64,000 nucleotides of DNA from Dendrolimus kikuchii (GCA_019925095.2 CM034392.1:3107501-3171500), one strand, 5' to 3'. Positions 55,501 to 62,761 are shown, counted from the first letter of the stretch. Made by a program: numbers and translations. The notes: a model not told the origin generated them from the sequence alone.

Positions 55501-58500
55501 TTTTCAACAAAGTCCATCAGAAGCTCCTTGGTATCAGAATCCACGTTGGCGAAATGAGATGACGTGTCCATGTGCTTCATAAACCTCTAGATAAAAAAAA
55601 TTTGGTTTTTAAAACTATCTTATAAAATTTATTAAAACTACGTTTTAACGATTTTGAGCGCGGTACTTTATTTGATTTTTATTATTCCGACGTTTCGACC
55701 ACTTTTCAGTAGCCGTGATCACGGACGACAAATATGTCAAGTGTCAATGAGTTTTTTTTTTAATTGCAGTAGTTCAGCAGACAGGCAGACGGCCCACTTG
55801 ATGGAAAGCGGTTACCATCGCCTATGGACATTTGCAACGCCGAACGTGCTACAAATACGCTGCTGCTCTCTTAAAGTATTGTTAAAGTTTCATTTAGCCT
55901 ACCTGTATAGGCCATACGTTAAGGAATTGGATCACGTAATAATACGAGTGCCTTCTATGTGCCTTTCCTTCACACCTTTGCAGCTCCTAATAAGCCTTTC
56001 CTTATCCCATAATTCGTCATAATTATGAATGCCGCGCCACCTAGTGGACGGCCCAGTCGTCGATCTGTTACGGCGGAACAATTACGTGCGCGTGCGCCAC
56101 CCTCTTGCTACCCTTACCAAAAGTGCTGTGCAAATTATTAATAAACTATAAAAATCAAGAAGTGCTGTGTTTCCTGGCTTCTGTCATCGGCATCGAGACA
56201 AAAAAATCGGTGAGTCCTCTCTTGTGTCCTATCCTCTGTCAATAGAGGGTTACTTATATTTATTGCGTGATCCATTCTGCCATTTTTGCCAACGCGACGA
56301 GATAATCAAAAAACCAGTGCATAACTACTACCTATTATGTCAATAACATTACGCTTGTAGGACAACCATTTTATTCGTTTATTTTTCTATACATTTTTAC
56401 ATATTAATCGACATCGAGATTCTTATGTTAGCCATCGAAATTATTTTCTCTATTTTATTGCAAAAACTAGTAATTAAATAATTCGTCTTTAAACAAAGCC
56501 TATCTTCTTCATTGCACCAATCCGCCACACGCTCTTACCTGGTACTGCCTTTGAACCATTTCCGACAGCTCGTCAACGGTGGTGACGTTCGCCCACTTGA
56601 TCACGTCCATGATGAACGAATGCACGAATATCCTCGCGTCCCTATCGATTTGGGGTGTCAGCGTCGGGAAACGGTGGCGGAAATCGCGTTTCATATTCTC
56701 ATTGACCATTGCGGGTATTTTGAACTCGGGCTGGCGTTTCTCGGGTGGATGGTCGTGGTCATCTGTAACCGTATTAAGTACATACATACATACATAACTT
56801 CACGCCAGTTCCCTTGCGGGGTAGGCACGAACAACAGAGGGCCATTTAGGCTTATTCTTACACACCTCACTTGCTTCTTTGACATTCATAACTCTTGTCA
56901 TGCACACTCGTCTGTTCTTAAGGCTCCTGACATCACCCTCCGCTAGTACAGTACCGTAGTAAGTGCTGCATTAAATCCAGATAAAAAAAAATGTATTTAC
57001 AAGCTGACCCTACAAACTTCGTACCGCCTCAAAATCAATAAACAAAAAAGCTAAATGATCATTGCAGAATGTTTCAACTTTAGTGAAAAATGTGGTCAAA
57101 ACTAAAAACATCAAACGTTTGACATTCACAACCAAAAAAATGAAAAAAAATAACTTCACTTTTCAATTTAATTTGATTTCTGAACGTCTTTTAAATTTAA
57201 TTGATTTCTAAACGACGGGACGAACATCAAATGTTTGACAGGTAGGAATAGTTTCTAAGGGAAAGCGAAATTGTTGTTTTTACTATATTCCAAGCATTTT
57301 ATTCATATTTACTCACCTTTAAACTCCCTGGACTTTAAACAAATAATTCAAAACCAAAATTAGCCAAATCAGTCCAGCCGTTCTCGAGTTTTAGGGAGAC
57401 TAACGAACAGCAATTGATCTTTATGTATATAGATATTGCATGAGTTCAGCAGACAGGCAGACAGCCCACCTAATGGTAAGCGGTTACCATCGCCTATGGA
57501 CATTTGCAACACTAAAGGCGTTACAAATGCGCTGCTGCTCTCTTGACGGAGTCTGGAACCCGGCCACTAATGCCAGAACACAACTCAAGGTTGTTATGGC
57601 GACATACTCTAGACCAGGGGTGGTAGCCATCCTAACGGACAGATACCCTACCACCTGGCTGTGAGTTGTTTTGTCGTCTCTTACGGCAGGCCGCCCGGTC
57701 GCAAGAAATTGTATTCTTTCTCCGTTCCTGCACGGAACCAGTTTAATTTAATACTTTAATTAATATTCCGTTTCGTTTAAGTTTTGATCAAGAACGTTTC
57801 TAAAGATCATAATACATACATACATACATACATAACTTCACGCCAGTTCCCTTGCGGGGTAGGCACGAACAACAGTGCCATTTAGGCTTATTCTTACACA
57901 CCTCACTTGCCTCTTTGACATTCATAACTCTTGTCATGCACACTCGTCTAGATCGAGTCAAGATCATAATAGCTTACAATTAAATAAATGTAGTACAGAA
58001 CACATTGCAATACAGGCTGTCCGTTTATGGCACTCACTATTTTTTTTATTTTGAGGCGAGGGAAAATGCTTAACCGATTTACGCACAAACTGGGTCGTTG
58101 CTAGGGGAACGACACGCGTCGGTCGGGGGCGATAACACTGCAGCAATAGTATGCTCTTGGCAGCGCTCCGTCCGCGATCGACGTTACAGAATAGTGTGGA
58201 AGACTCCGAGCGTTGCTGCACGGGCGAGCAACCCCAATACCCACTAAAAACCCCCTCCTCCCTGACGACCCTGCGCTTTGAATGTGTTGGAAAGGCTGAG
58301 ATTTAGAACATAGTTACGCCCAGCCGATAATGGCACTCACTGTCACTCAACATCAGACAAGCTAAGTCAGTATCCTCTTTTAAAATCATGGTTTTTAATT
58401 ATTTTTGCTCCTCTCAGGTATAATAGTGCTGTATGTATTATGATATGTACTGTGTTTATATAGTATATAATAAAGATTTTTATTTCTTTTATATATTTTG

Positions 58501-61261
58501 AACATTTTATATTATTCATTGTCTACACTGCCACTGTCATGTTTTAATATCTCCCTTAGTTTAAGGGGTTGCCTGGAAGAGATCGCTTTAAGCGATAAGG
58601 CCGCCCTTTGTTCAACATTTATCGTATCTAGTTTTTAAGTTTAAATTTTGGTGAACAATAAAGCGTTTTCATTCATTCATTCATTCATTGCATGTAAGAA
58701 TGTTAGGAGACTTTTTTTGTAGAATATTAATCGATTTTTTCCAAGTACTCTGACTTTCACATGAATTACTAACTAACTCTGTTGGCTCAGCGACCCAAAG
58801 TGAGTTTTGGGTTCCGAAACCAGAGCACGCCACTTTCCTCTGTCCTGCGCAGTGTCTTGCCAGTTGTGGGCTTGTAGTGCGGTCAGGTCTGCTTTCACTA
58901 TCTATTAAGCGGTACTTGGGACGACCAACCGGCCGCCGACTGACTGGTCGCCCCAAGTATGCTTTCTTCACTCCCCAATCGTCGTCCATCCGTTCTACAA
59001 GACCAAGCCAGCGGCGACGTTGATATTTTATCTCTCCAATTATGTTGGGCTCGGCCATGAGGTTTTCTATTTCGGAGTTGGTTTGGAACCTCCAGCTGCT
59101 GTGTCCTCTTATTGGTAGGCCCAAGATTTTTCTGACAACCTTCCTCTCTATGACAAACTATTGGTTCTCCGCCTTAAGTGTCAGTGTCCAGGCCTTAGAG
59201 CCGTACATCAAAAACATGTTTTTTTTCATTTCAAAATTGAAATATCCAGTTGTAAAACTATACCAATGTTTAAGGCATGATTGTAAGGAAACGGCTCATC
59301 TGACACGAAATTTTGATTAGACCATTTTTGTAGAACATTCAATTTCCTTCAAGAAATGTCTCAGAGTCAATTTCTTTAAGTCAATGATTTGGGAGTTCTG
59401 AGACCAAAACCCACTCAGTAAAAAGAATCTAAATTATGCGATGATAGACCTCTTAATATTAATATTAAGGATTCAAATTCTCACAATAATATTTTTTTGG
59501 CATCCCAAATAATATTTTCGATGTATTTAAAAAAATAAAAAATGATTATTTTATGGCCCAGTAATTGGAACTTCACATCTTTGCGATGTAATATACCGCT
59601 AGAATAGTAATGTATATGTTACGGATAATGCTAGAAGTTTAAGCAAACGTAAATTTACCCTGGTATAACTAGTATTACCAAAGCCTTTTGGGTAATGCCC
59701 GAAAATTTAAACAACATCATTATATTAATACGTGAAGCAAATACTTTTTACGAAAATTGCGCGGACGGCGGAGTATGAAATTTCTCACACTTGGGGTCAG
59801 CGCAGACAGAGAGGAATAATCCCCGCGCGGTCTCGGGCATTTTATTTACGGATCGCGTATGCTCGAGCTTGCGCGCGACCTCGCGAGCCTGCGCGAGTAA
59901 TCCGTTCTGGGTTACCACTCTACAGTAAACATGCCAGTTTGTCGCGAAAGTTCGTCAACGACGGTGGACTGGGATATGATTATAATTATGCTAATAATGT
60001 CTGGATTAATATGGAATTTATAGCAATAACGCTTAATAATAATTATGATTCCTCATGTCACAAAATCAGACTCCTGTATCAGTATTTGGGTCAGAAAGAT
60101 ACTCGTGTATTGTGTAATATGCTTTATTTATTAATAATTGTCTTAATTTTAATTTAAAGCTTTTGATGTTGAGTTCCTTAATTTTCAGTGGTAATTTATT
60201 GTAAATTTTAGTCGCTATACAGAATAGACTGTTTTGAAACAAAGTGGTTTTTGAAGGAAGTGAAAGCAGGTAGCTGTTATGTCGTTTACTGTTGCATTTA
60301 GTGTATAAATGTAGATTATTTTTAACAAACAAAGCAACTTCATAAATGTATAATGATGGTTATATTTATTATTCGTTATGTAGGTACTTCGAATTCAAAA
60401 TCTAAAAAAATGACGTCATCCCTCTTTAAACTCAGTGACAACACTGAAAGTACGCTTACGACGCGGGCGCCGACTCGACGCCGCGCGAGGATTCCCGCGT
60501 ATCTTCGAGGACGCGTTTGTCAGATTCAAGCATTTATGCACTTTATTGTAATAATTTTAAAGTTTATTTTCAAGTGCGTTAATAAAATCCTCCCCGCTGC
60601 GCTCCGTTCTGTCTACGCTGACCCTTATAATTTATATGGAGGAGTACACAATGCTATTTTTTTTTTTATTATACATAAAAAATACATTAAATCGATAAAA
60701 AAAACATTACACACACTACCATGTATTTGACACACACACGCATATATACTCTTTTGTTTATTCTTAAACTCAAATTAACAGTGTAGCGTTGGCGAAATCT
60801 GTGATTATAGAAGTATAAGTCTTTGATAACAGAACATTAATAATGTTCAAATTTATAATGTAAATTAATTAGTGTCGAATTTCTACCACTAGTTAATTTG
60901 TATTCGGTGTTTACCCATATACATTCAGATCTACCCGACACTCACAACAAAGTTCCAAGGTCGTGAGTGGCGGGTTTATTTGTTGACCAGTGTAATTTTA
61001 ATATATACATACTTCTCCGCCAATGTAAATAAGCTTATATTGAAACAATATAAAAAAATATTAATTTTTAATAAATGAAGATGTTACCTGCAATGCTCTT
61101 TTTAAAAACATTGAACTTCAGTATATTGGCTTTCTTTAATGTTTCGCTCTGCCGAAGACGCTTTTCTTCGAATTTAGAGAACGATGAATGTGTAGATAGC
61201 TTCAGACTGCGCTCTGTCTTCTTCTGTTCTGGCTTCGGGAGTGTTGCTGATGAGGCCTTTT
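41766..61261 (-). CDS. Rabex-5: Rabex-5 (RABGEF1), Rab5 guanine-nucleotide exchange factor, 5' end missing
   Basis: Nine coding exons on the minus strand, joined in compatible phases: 61261-61088, 56762-56539, 55586-55477, 54577-54411, 52095-51959, 48521-48411, 47474-47364, 43271-43137, 42701-41766. They give 701 visible residues. Rabex-5 activates Rab5 on early endosomes through a helical bundle plus VPS9 domain. Landmarks: FSKFEEKR (exon 1 here), the helical bundle before VPS9 (exons 2-3), [10 protein letters not shown] (4), [12 protein letters not shown] with the catalytic Asp (5), VLKANPPRL and GGYYFTNL with the catalytic Tyr/Thr (6), [15 protein letters not shown] (7), coiled coil (8), and [19 protein letters not shown] (9). 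After that come ~290 residues not in human Rabex-5, including a heptad repeat and four DPF motifs. The A20-type zinc finger and start codon were not found and should lie beyond 64000. Intron insertions are all transposable elements. Confidence in identity is high; exact splice sites are by GT/AG and phase only. Confidence 0.93.
42702..43136 (-). other. Rabex-5 intron h-i with family K fragment
   Basis: 42898-42970 (-) carries a [18 protein letters not shown] remnant of the LINE tail also seen at 6120. The rest is AT-rich. Confidence 0.5.
43137..43271 (-). CDS. Rabex-5: Rabex-5 exon h (coiled coil)
   Basis: 45 codons, [20 protein letters not shown] ... [10 protein letters not shown], donor GAG then GTAAAC. 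It corresponds to the QMYKNLDLL...RQERIMNEA coiled coil that contacts Rabaptin-5 in mammals. The acceptor AACGGTCTCAG was chosen by phase; it lacks a pyrimidine tract, and the upstream alternative GACGTGAAG would break the frame. Confidence 0.8.
43401..43450. repeat. Perfect 23-bp hairpin with 4-nt loop
   Basis: 43401-43423 (CGCGGAGTTACAAATTATTA, then TTC) pairs exactly with 43428-43450 around TGCC. It directly abuts the 5' end of the family A LINE at 43451, inside a Rabex-5 intron. Confidence 0.95.
43451..43846 (+). mobile_element. Family A RTE-like LINE, longest plus-strand copy
   Basis: It includes the upstream segment GACCGCGTTCGTAATACCGA, AGTAAGAAAGAGAGTTGG, then the open RWFGHVERM...SRGRPRHTF tail, stop and (TATG)n. 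It lies antisense to Rabex-5, in an intron. Target duplication not resolved because the hairpin abuts the 5' end. Confidence 0.88.
43907..44190 (-). mobile_element. Family C tRNA-derived SINE, complete, 13-bp TSD
   Basis: CACAACTTGTATA occurs at 43894-43906 and 44191-44203. The head on the minus strand has the same A-box-like TAGCGTAATGG and B box GGTTCGATCC as the copy at 28453. It lies sense to Rabex-5, within its intron. Confidence 0.92.
44234..44276. repeat. (TA)n microsatellite
   Basis: Uninterrupted TA run of about 43 bp in a Rabex-5 intron. Confidence 0.95.
44388..44490 (+). repeat. Family G LINE 3' end
   Basis: TTGTCTGGAAGAAATCGCTC, then AGCGATAAGACCACCC and GTATGCAATAAAGTA. Diverged copy. 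Confidence 0.7.
44511..44660 (+). repeat. Unclassified repeat shared with 51.6 kb
   Basis: TTAAGGTACACCAAAACAGA, ATTACTACATATAATGTCAC and AAAAAAGGGTACGAAACTCG also occur in order at 51583-51702, there within a family B copy. Confidence 0.65.
44783..44918 (-). repeat. Decayed Penelope terminal sequences
   Basis: ACTACGTTTTCACAGTG, ACGTTTCGGCCAGTTTTTG and CTCAAAACCGTTAAA correspond to the terminal inverted repeats and the CGAAACGTC block of the 22.2-kb element, with much decay. Confidence 0.55.
44947..45057 (-). mobile_element. Family A RTE-like LINE, 111 bp, with TSD
   Basis: CAAATTATTGCAT occurs at 44934-44946 and 45058-45070, enclosing only the last ~110 bp of the LINE. The shortest copy in the window. 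Confidence 0.9.
45302..45623 (-). mobile_element. Family E retroposon nested in the Tigger-like element
   Basis: TTTATGGCCTGGCAGCTAGG to CAGTTACCGCCAAAAACTC. AAAAATATAATAC-type sequence on the left recurs on the right with an expanded TA run, compatible with a TSD. Confidence 0.78.
45786..46425 (+). mobile_element. GC-rich LTR-like block (uncertain)
   Basis: Composition changes sharply to GC-rich. TATAAATA at 45825-45832 is followed ~25 bp on by CACTCGGTCATT, and AATAAA lies at 46397-46402 before ...ACTTTGTCA, an order (promoter, then poly(A) signal, then CA) that suits a solo LTR. 46071-46137 resembles a module in the Penelope 3' UTR. No internal coding region and no clean TSD. The ~90-codon ORF at 45784 is not recognised. 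Confidence 0.35.
46655..46885 (+). mobile_element. Family A RTE-like LINE with 13-bp TSD
   Basis: ATTTTCAACTTGA occurs at 46642-46654 and 46886-46898. A ~27-bp internal deletion joins ATGACAAGAG to GTGTGTAAGAATAAG. Confidence 0.92.
47092..47314 (-). repeat. Family B retroposon in the right TIR of the Tigger-like element
   Basis: TTTTTTTTTAATTGCAGCAG to TGCCCTACCACTTGGTA, 5'-truncated. It separates TTAGTGAC from TAGACTCTACTG, which together form the Tigger-like terminus. Confidence 0.85.
47364..47474 (-). CDS. Rabex-5: Rabex-5 exon g (end of VPS9)
   Basis: Acceptor TTATATTTTCAG, donor ATGG then GTGAGT. Encodes [20 protein letters not shown], ending GGSSW. The Tigger-like element 45222-47327 ends 36 bp inside the following intron. 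Confidence 0.92.
47515..48017 (+). repeat. Family N repeat interrupted by a family B copy
   Basis: GTCTCGGGACGCGCGACAGA with AGTGATAACTTAGACTAATC, and CTACCGCTGCCGTATGCCTG with GTAACGCGTTACGTAACGAA, occur inverted at 55405-55010. A family B copy (47597-47905) sits between the two halves here. Confidence 0.65.
47597..47905 (+). repeat. Family B retroposon, near full length
   Basis: TTATCTGTGCAGGAACGGAG to TCCTACAATTAAAAAAAA, antisense to Rabex-5 in intron f-g. Confidence 0.9.
48176..48345 (-). repeat. Family I retroelement tail
   Basis: GAGGTCCCGGCGGACGTTGT, CCTGCCGCAATAAAAT, CAGCGCCACCTACCGG. Lies 66 bp from exon f. Confidence 0.6.
48411..48521 (-). CDS. Rabex-5: Rabex-5 exon f (VPS9 core)
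   Basis: Acceptor ATGTATTTCAG, donor TTTG then GTGAGC. 37 codons: [36 protein letters not shown]. The Tyr and Thr of YYFTNL are the conserved Rab-binding pair of the VPS9 fold. This is the most conserved exon. Confidence 0.95.
48597..48882 (-). mobile_element. Family E retroposon
   Basis: TTTTATGGCTAGGCAGCTAG to CAATTCCCGCCAAAAACTCC; a central deletion removes the TTGTGAAAACTCG part. Sense to Rabex-5. Confidence 0.8.
48899..49425. repeat. 31-bp minisatellite with 62-bp higher-order unit, 17 copies
   Basis: The unit GCCGAGCCCGTAGATAATAT, ACCAATCCGTG repeats 17 times (527 bp). Most units alternate between a ...CCGTG/GGGCCCATAG form and a ...CTATG/GAGCCCGTAG form, giving a 62-bp higher-order period. 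In Rabex-5 intron e-f, directly beside a family E copy. Confidence 0.95.
49426..49874 (-). other. Intron e-f, no feature recognised
   Basis: AT-rich intron sequence between the minisatellite and a family B copy. Confidence 0.4.
49875..50113 (+). repeat. Family B retroposon, 5'-truncated
   Basis: ACCAGGTAGTAGGGCATTTG to ACCTGCAATAAAAAAATAAA. Confidence 0.85.
50310..50990 (-). repeat. Family J repeat split by a family B copy
   Basis: TTAATATTATAAATGCGAAA with CTGTCTGTCTGTTCCG ends at ACGGAAAACT (50374) and resumes at 50696 as AAACTACTGGACCGATTTGG, then TTTTTATCCCGGATAATGGG. AAAACT is repeated at the junctions. Confidence 0.65.
50374..50695 (+). repeat. Family B retroposon, full length, nested in family J
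   Basis: TTTATCCGTGCAGGAACGGA to TCCTGCAATAAAAAATAAAA. The host repeat is continuous across the insertion. Confidence 0.9.
51120..51330 (-). repeat. Family J fragments
   Basis: AAATTCATCGTCTATAAAAA, GCGATTGTAACTCG and CTTTTCATCCCGGGAGATGG resemble the J tail again. Confidence 0.4.
51341..51846 (-). repeat. Family B copy interrupted by another repeat
   Basis: B sequence 51341-51515 breaks at CAACTCAAGGTTGT and resumes near 51710 (CATACTCTAGACCACGGG) to TTCCTGCACGG. The insert (51516-51705) contains the repeat shared with 44511-44660. The left junction carries a short snap-back: CGGAACACAACTC followed by GTTGTGTTCCG. Confidence 0.75.
51959..52095 (-). CDS. Rabex-5: Rabex-5 exon e (VPS9 catalytic Asp)
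   Basis: Acceptor TCTCTGGCCAG, donor ACT then GTGAGC. Encodes [20 protein letters not shown], ending [15 protein letters not shown]; the second Asp of SADD is the VPS9 residue that contacts the Rab5 nucleotide-binding site. Strikingly GC-rich compared with every other exon and with the introns. Confidence 0.92.
52476..52556. repeat. (TA)n microsatellite, ~81 bp
   Basis: Pure TA run in Rabex-5 intron d-e, about 380 bp from exon e. Confidence 0.97.
52812..52985 (-). repeat. Degraded family B copy
   Basis: TTTTTTATTGCATGAGATCA, GACCACCTGATGGAAAGCGG, ACTCTAGACCAGGGATGGTA. Large internal deletions. Confidence 0.7.
52986..53050 (+). repeat. Family D fragment
   Basis: CGTTATTTACTATGGTCTGG with GTGTCTGG is the reverse complement of part of 62762-62972. 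Confidence 0.5.
53051..53310 (-). other. Intron d-e, no feature recognised
   Basis: AT-rich. Confidence 0.3.
53324..53667 (+). mobile_element. Family A RTE-like LINE with internal 25-bp tandem array, TSD 13 bp
   Basis: TGTTTCTATTCAG occurs at 53311-53323 and 53668-53680. Within the copy the segment ATGACAAGAGTTATGAATGT CAAAG is repeated nine times (53350-53574). As 25 is not a multiple of three, the reverse transcriptase frame is destroyed. Antisense to Rabex-5. Confidence 0.93.
53809..53982 (-). repeat. Family G LINE 3' end
   Basis: TAGATAACACTTTATTGCTA, then GCGACCTCTTCCAAGCAACC and ATCTGGTGATGTAGG. Confidence 0.75.
53983..54410 (-). other. Intron d-e next to exon d, no feature recognised
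   Basis: AT-rich intron DNA. Confidence 0.35.
54411..54577 (-). CDS. Rabex-5: Rabex-5 exon d
   Basis: Acceptor ATAATTTTCAG, donor AGCG then GTATGT. Encodes [36 protein letters not shown], the entry to the VPS9 domain (compare the TDDE..L and RW/SWV positions of RABGEF1). Confidence 0.9.
54645..54928 (-). repeat. Family B retroposon
   Basis: TTTTTTTTTTATTGCAGGAG to CTCCGTTCCTGCACGGATAA; small deletion after GATGGAAA. Sense to Rabex-5, in intron c-d, 67 bp from exon d. Confidence 0.88.
55010..55410 (-). repeat. Family N repeat, uninterrupted
   Basis: Inverted counterpart of 47515-48017: TTACGTAACGCGTTATGGCG-type and GTCGGGCGTCCCGAGACGCA blocks with ~230 bp between. Confidence 0.6.
55477..55586 (-). 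CDS. Rabex-5: Rabex-5 exon c
   Basis: Acceptor TTTTTTATCTAG, donor GA then GTGAGT. 36 codons plus two bases: [12 protein letters not shown]...[16 protein letters not shown], corresponding to the human stretch that ends just before the VPS9 core. Confidence 0.85.
55628..55911 (-). repeat. Penelope-like 3' fragment split by family B
   Basis: AAAACTACGTTTTAACGATT, TGAGCGCGGTAC, TCCGACGTTTCGACCACTTT, TGATCACGGACGACAAATAT, then after a truncated family B copy (55753-55876) TATTGTTAAAGTTTCATTTA. The order equals the 3' end of the 22.2-kb element, reversed. Confidence 0.75.
55753..55876 (-). repeat. Family B retroposon, 5'-truncated
   Basis: GTTTTTTTTTTAATTGCAGT to TACGCTGCTGCTCTCTTAAA, only the 3' ~125 bp. 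Confidence 0.85.
55912..56538 (-). other. Intron b-c, no further feature
   Basis: A GC-richer phrase (ACCTAGTGGACGGCCCAGTC...ACGTGCGCGTGCGCC, ~56038-56105) may be part of an unrecognised repeat. No exon was found. Confidence 0.35.
56539..56762 (-). CDS. Rabex-5: Rabex-5 exon b
   Basis: Acceptor GGTTACAG before ATGACC, donor CCAG then GTAAGA. Encodes [20 protein letters not shown], the start of the helical bundle. A family A LINE (56780-56952) ends only ~17 bp upstream of this acceptor, so the normal pyrimidine tract is replaced by (TATG)n and ACTTAATACGG. Confidence 0.85.
56780..56952 (-). mobile_element. Family A RTE-like LINE at the Rabex-5 exon b acceptor
   Basis: ACCGTATTAAGT (56768-56779) and ACCGTAGTAAGT (56953-56964) are a 12-bp TSD with one mismatch. 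The LINE is sense to Rabex-5, so transcription through the intron reads RT tail, (TATG)n, 12 bp of TSD and then the acceptor. Confidence 0.85.
56953..57433 (-). other. Intron a-b, partial family I/J words at the end
   Basis: 57355-57433 (AGCCAAATCAGTCCAGCCGT) resembles the family I head. Otherwise AT-rich. GAACATCAAATGTTTGACA and ACATCAAACGTTTGACATTC form a diverged direct repeat. Confidence 0.4.
57434..57737 (-). repeat. Family B retroposon
   Basis: ATTGCATGAGTTCAGCAGAC to CTTTCTCCGTTCCTGCACGG. Full order, no T-tail left. Confidence 0.88.
57815..57959 (-). mobile_element. Family A RTE-like LINE with 12-bp TSD
   Basis: AAGATCATAATA occurs at 57803-57814 and 57960-57971. Truncated 5' within ...CACACTCGTC. 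Confidence 0.92.
58190..58330 (-). repeat. Family L repeat
   Basis: Inverted copy of 7685-7830. An adjoining GC-rich stretch (58075-58190) may belong to the same element. Confidence 0.6.
58562..58689 (+). repeat. Family G LINE 3' end with (CATT)n tail
   Basis: GGTTGCCTGGAAGAGATCGC, TTTAAGCGATAAGGCCGCCC, GGTGAACAATAAAGCG, then (CATT)5. Confidence 0.82.
58690..59215 (-). pseudogene. LINE endonuclease/RT C-terminal fragment
   Basis: The minus strand reads [15 protein letters not shown], a stop, then [35 protein letters not shown] and [15 protein letters not shown], the AWTL..K..ER..LR.I and RRWLGHVERM..GRP blocks of RTE/Jockey-type LINEs. A distinct family from A. At least one in-frame stop and a broken end; no A-tail seen. 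Confidence 0.7.
59216..60065 (-). other. Intron a-b, no exon found
   Basis: 59760-59910 is GC-rich (CGTATGCTCGAGCTTGCGCG) and carries part of a 141-codon plus-strand ORF without recognisable domain. Probably an unclassified repeat. Confidence 0.35.
60066..60332 (-). pseudogene. LINE reverse transcriptase C-terminus (CR1-like)
   Basis: The minus frame encodes [20 protein letters not shown] and [14 protein letters not shown], the YNKLP...FK..LK..L..KAYYS..E tail I recognise from CR1/Zenon-type insect LINEs. 88 codons, no upstream domain. Family G may be the 3' UTR of the same kind of element (inference). Confidence 0.65.
60333..60776. other. Intron a-b, GC-rich island 60450-60540
   Basis: CGACGCGGGCGCCGACTCGA and CGCGTATCTTCGAGGACGCG stand out from AT-rich surroundings. 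No exon with suitable phase recognised. Confidence 0.35.
60777..60855 (+). repeat. Family M repeat, without the family E insertion
   Basis: GCGTTGGCGAAATCTGTGAT, ATAGAAGTATAAGTC and AACAGAACATTAATAATGTT continue through the site (TGTTCAAA) occupied by family E at 18297. Confidence 0.6.
61088..61261 (-). CDS. Rabex-5: Rabex-5 exon a (first visible)
   Basis: Acceptor ATTTTCAG before AAAAGGCC, donor GCAG then GTAACA. Encodes a Lys/Ser-rich linker with [19 protein letters not shown], the segment that follows the ubiquitin-binding zinc finger in other Rabex-5 proteins. It starts with two bases of a split codon and ends with one, so the preceding exon must end in phase 1. Confidence 0.85.
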
Positions 61262-61487
61262 CTGAAAATCCATATGAATTATTTTCTAATATGTATTTCA
61301 CTTCTTTTTTAATGAATAGGACATGGGACAACTTATCATCTTAAAAAAACACAATTTTGAAAAGTAAAACTACAACCCTACTGAAAATTTGCAACTTATC
61401 CAATTAAAATGGTCTTATAATCTAAGACAAATAAATTAGTATAGCAACAAATTATGTATAGGCGATTTTAACAAACTAATCTTATAT

Positions 61488-62041
61488 ATATAAAAGAAAG
61501 TCGTGTTAGTTACACTATTTATAGCTCAAGAACGGCTGTACTGATTTGGCTGAAAAATGGTGGGGAGGTAGCTTAGAACCAGGAGACGGATGTAGGATAC
61601 GTTTATCCCGTTGGAATCGGCAGGTGGCGCTGAGATCGGATTCTAGAATCCTCCTAATCACCTGGTGCGATTTGGTGATTTTGTTTTTGTGTTTGAGTGG
61701 GTTCCCTGGTGGTTTAGACTCACAATTAGAACCGGTAGGTGGCGCTGAGATCGGGTTCTAGAATCCTCCTAATCACCTGGAGCGATTTGGTGATTTTGTT
61801 TTTGTGTTTGAGTAGGTTCCCGGATGGTTTAGATTCACAATTAGAACCGGTAGGTAGCGCTGATATCGGGTTCTAGAATCCTTCTAATCACCCGGAGCGA
61901 TTTTGGTGATTTTGTTTTTGTGTGTTTGAGCGGGTCCCCGGATGGTTTATATCCACAATCGGAACCGGTAGGTGGCGCTAGGATCGGGTCCTAGATTTTT
62001 ATTTTTTCAGAGCAGGACAACGTCTGCCGAGGCCGCTAGTT
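61488..62041 (+). repeat. Family I retroelement tail with fourfold ~115-bp tandem
   Basis: GGTGGCGCTGAGATCGG-type phrases start at about 61623, 61738, 61853 and 61971, each followed by TTCTAGAATCC..CTAATCACC and TTTTGTTTTTGTGT. It ends GCAGGACAACGTCTGCCGAG and GCCGCTAGTTT. Other family I copies have fewer repeats of this unit. Confidence 0.8.
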
Positions 62042-62338
62042 TATATATATAAAGAGAAAAAATATAGATTTGGCAATTTCAATTTCAAATAATTTTCCTG
62101 CAAAATTGCTTTTTTGAGTTAATATTTTATTCATCTATTCTAGGCCAGGTGTATGCTTAAATAATGTAGCATGTAGCAATGCAACACTGTATCAATAAAT
62201 ATTCTTACTAAATAAAAAAAAAAGGGTGACAGATATGATGAGGAAAAGATGTAAACCGAGAATAATCTGTCCCTGAAAACTCCTATTCATAGCTTGTGTT
62301 GTCCCAGTTGATCGCATGTTAATAATTATCATACATTT
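62042..62338. other. No feature recognised
   Basis: AT-rich; upstream Rabex-5 exons were sought on the minus strand and not found. Confidence 0.35.
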
Positions 62339-62652
62339 TTATCCGTGCAGAAACGGAGAAAGAATACAATTTCCTGCGGCCGGGCGGCCTGTCATAAGAG
62401 GCGACAAAACAACCCACAGCCAGGTGGTAGGGCTTTTGCCCGACTGGATAGCTACCACCCCTGGTCTAAAACTATGTCGCCATAACAACCTTGTGTTGTG
62501 TTCCGGCATTAGTGACCAGGTTCCAATCTCCCTTAAGAGAGCAGCAGCGCATTTGTAGCACCTTTGTTGTTTCAGATGTCCATAGGCAATGGTAACCGCT
62601 TTCCATCAAGTGGGTCATCTGCCTGTCTGCTGAACTCTTGCAATAAAAAAAT
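62339..62652 (+). repeat. Family B retroposon, full length
   Basis: TTATCCGTGCAGAAACGGAG to CTCTTGCAATAAAAAAATTA. Confidence 0.9.
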
Positions 62653-62761
62653 TAAGGAAAAAAATTATATATATTATACAATACATGTTCTATATGTAAA
62701 AGTCTTCTATAAAATCTTTCATTCTTAACTTTTGGGCAAATTAATAAAATAATAATAATAA

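Noticed and set aside
59732..60157. 141-codon plus ORF with Arg/Ala-rich part
   Set aside because: Its second half is antisense to a LINE RT tail, and the GC-rich first half has no recognisable domain.
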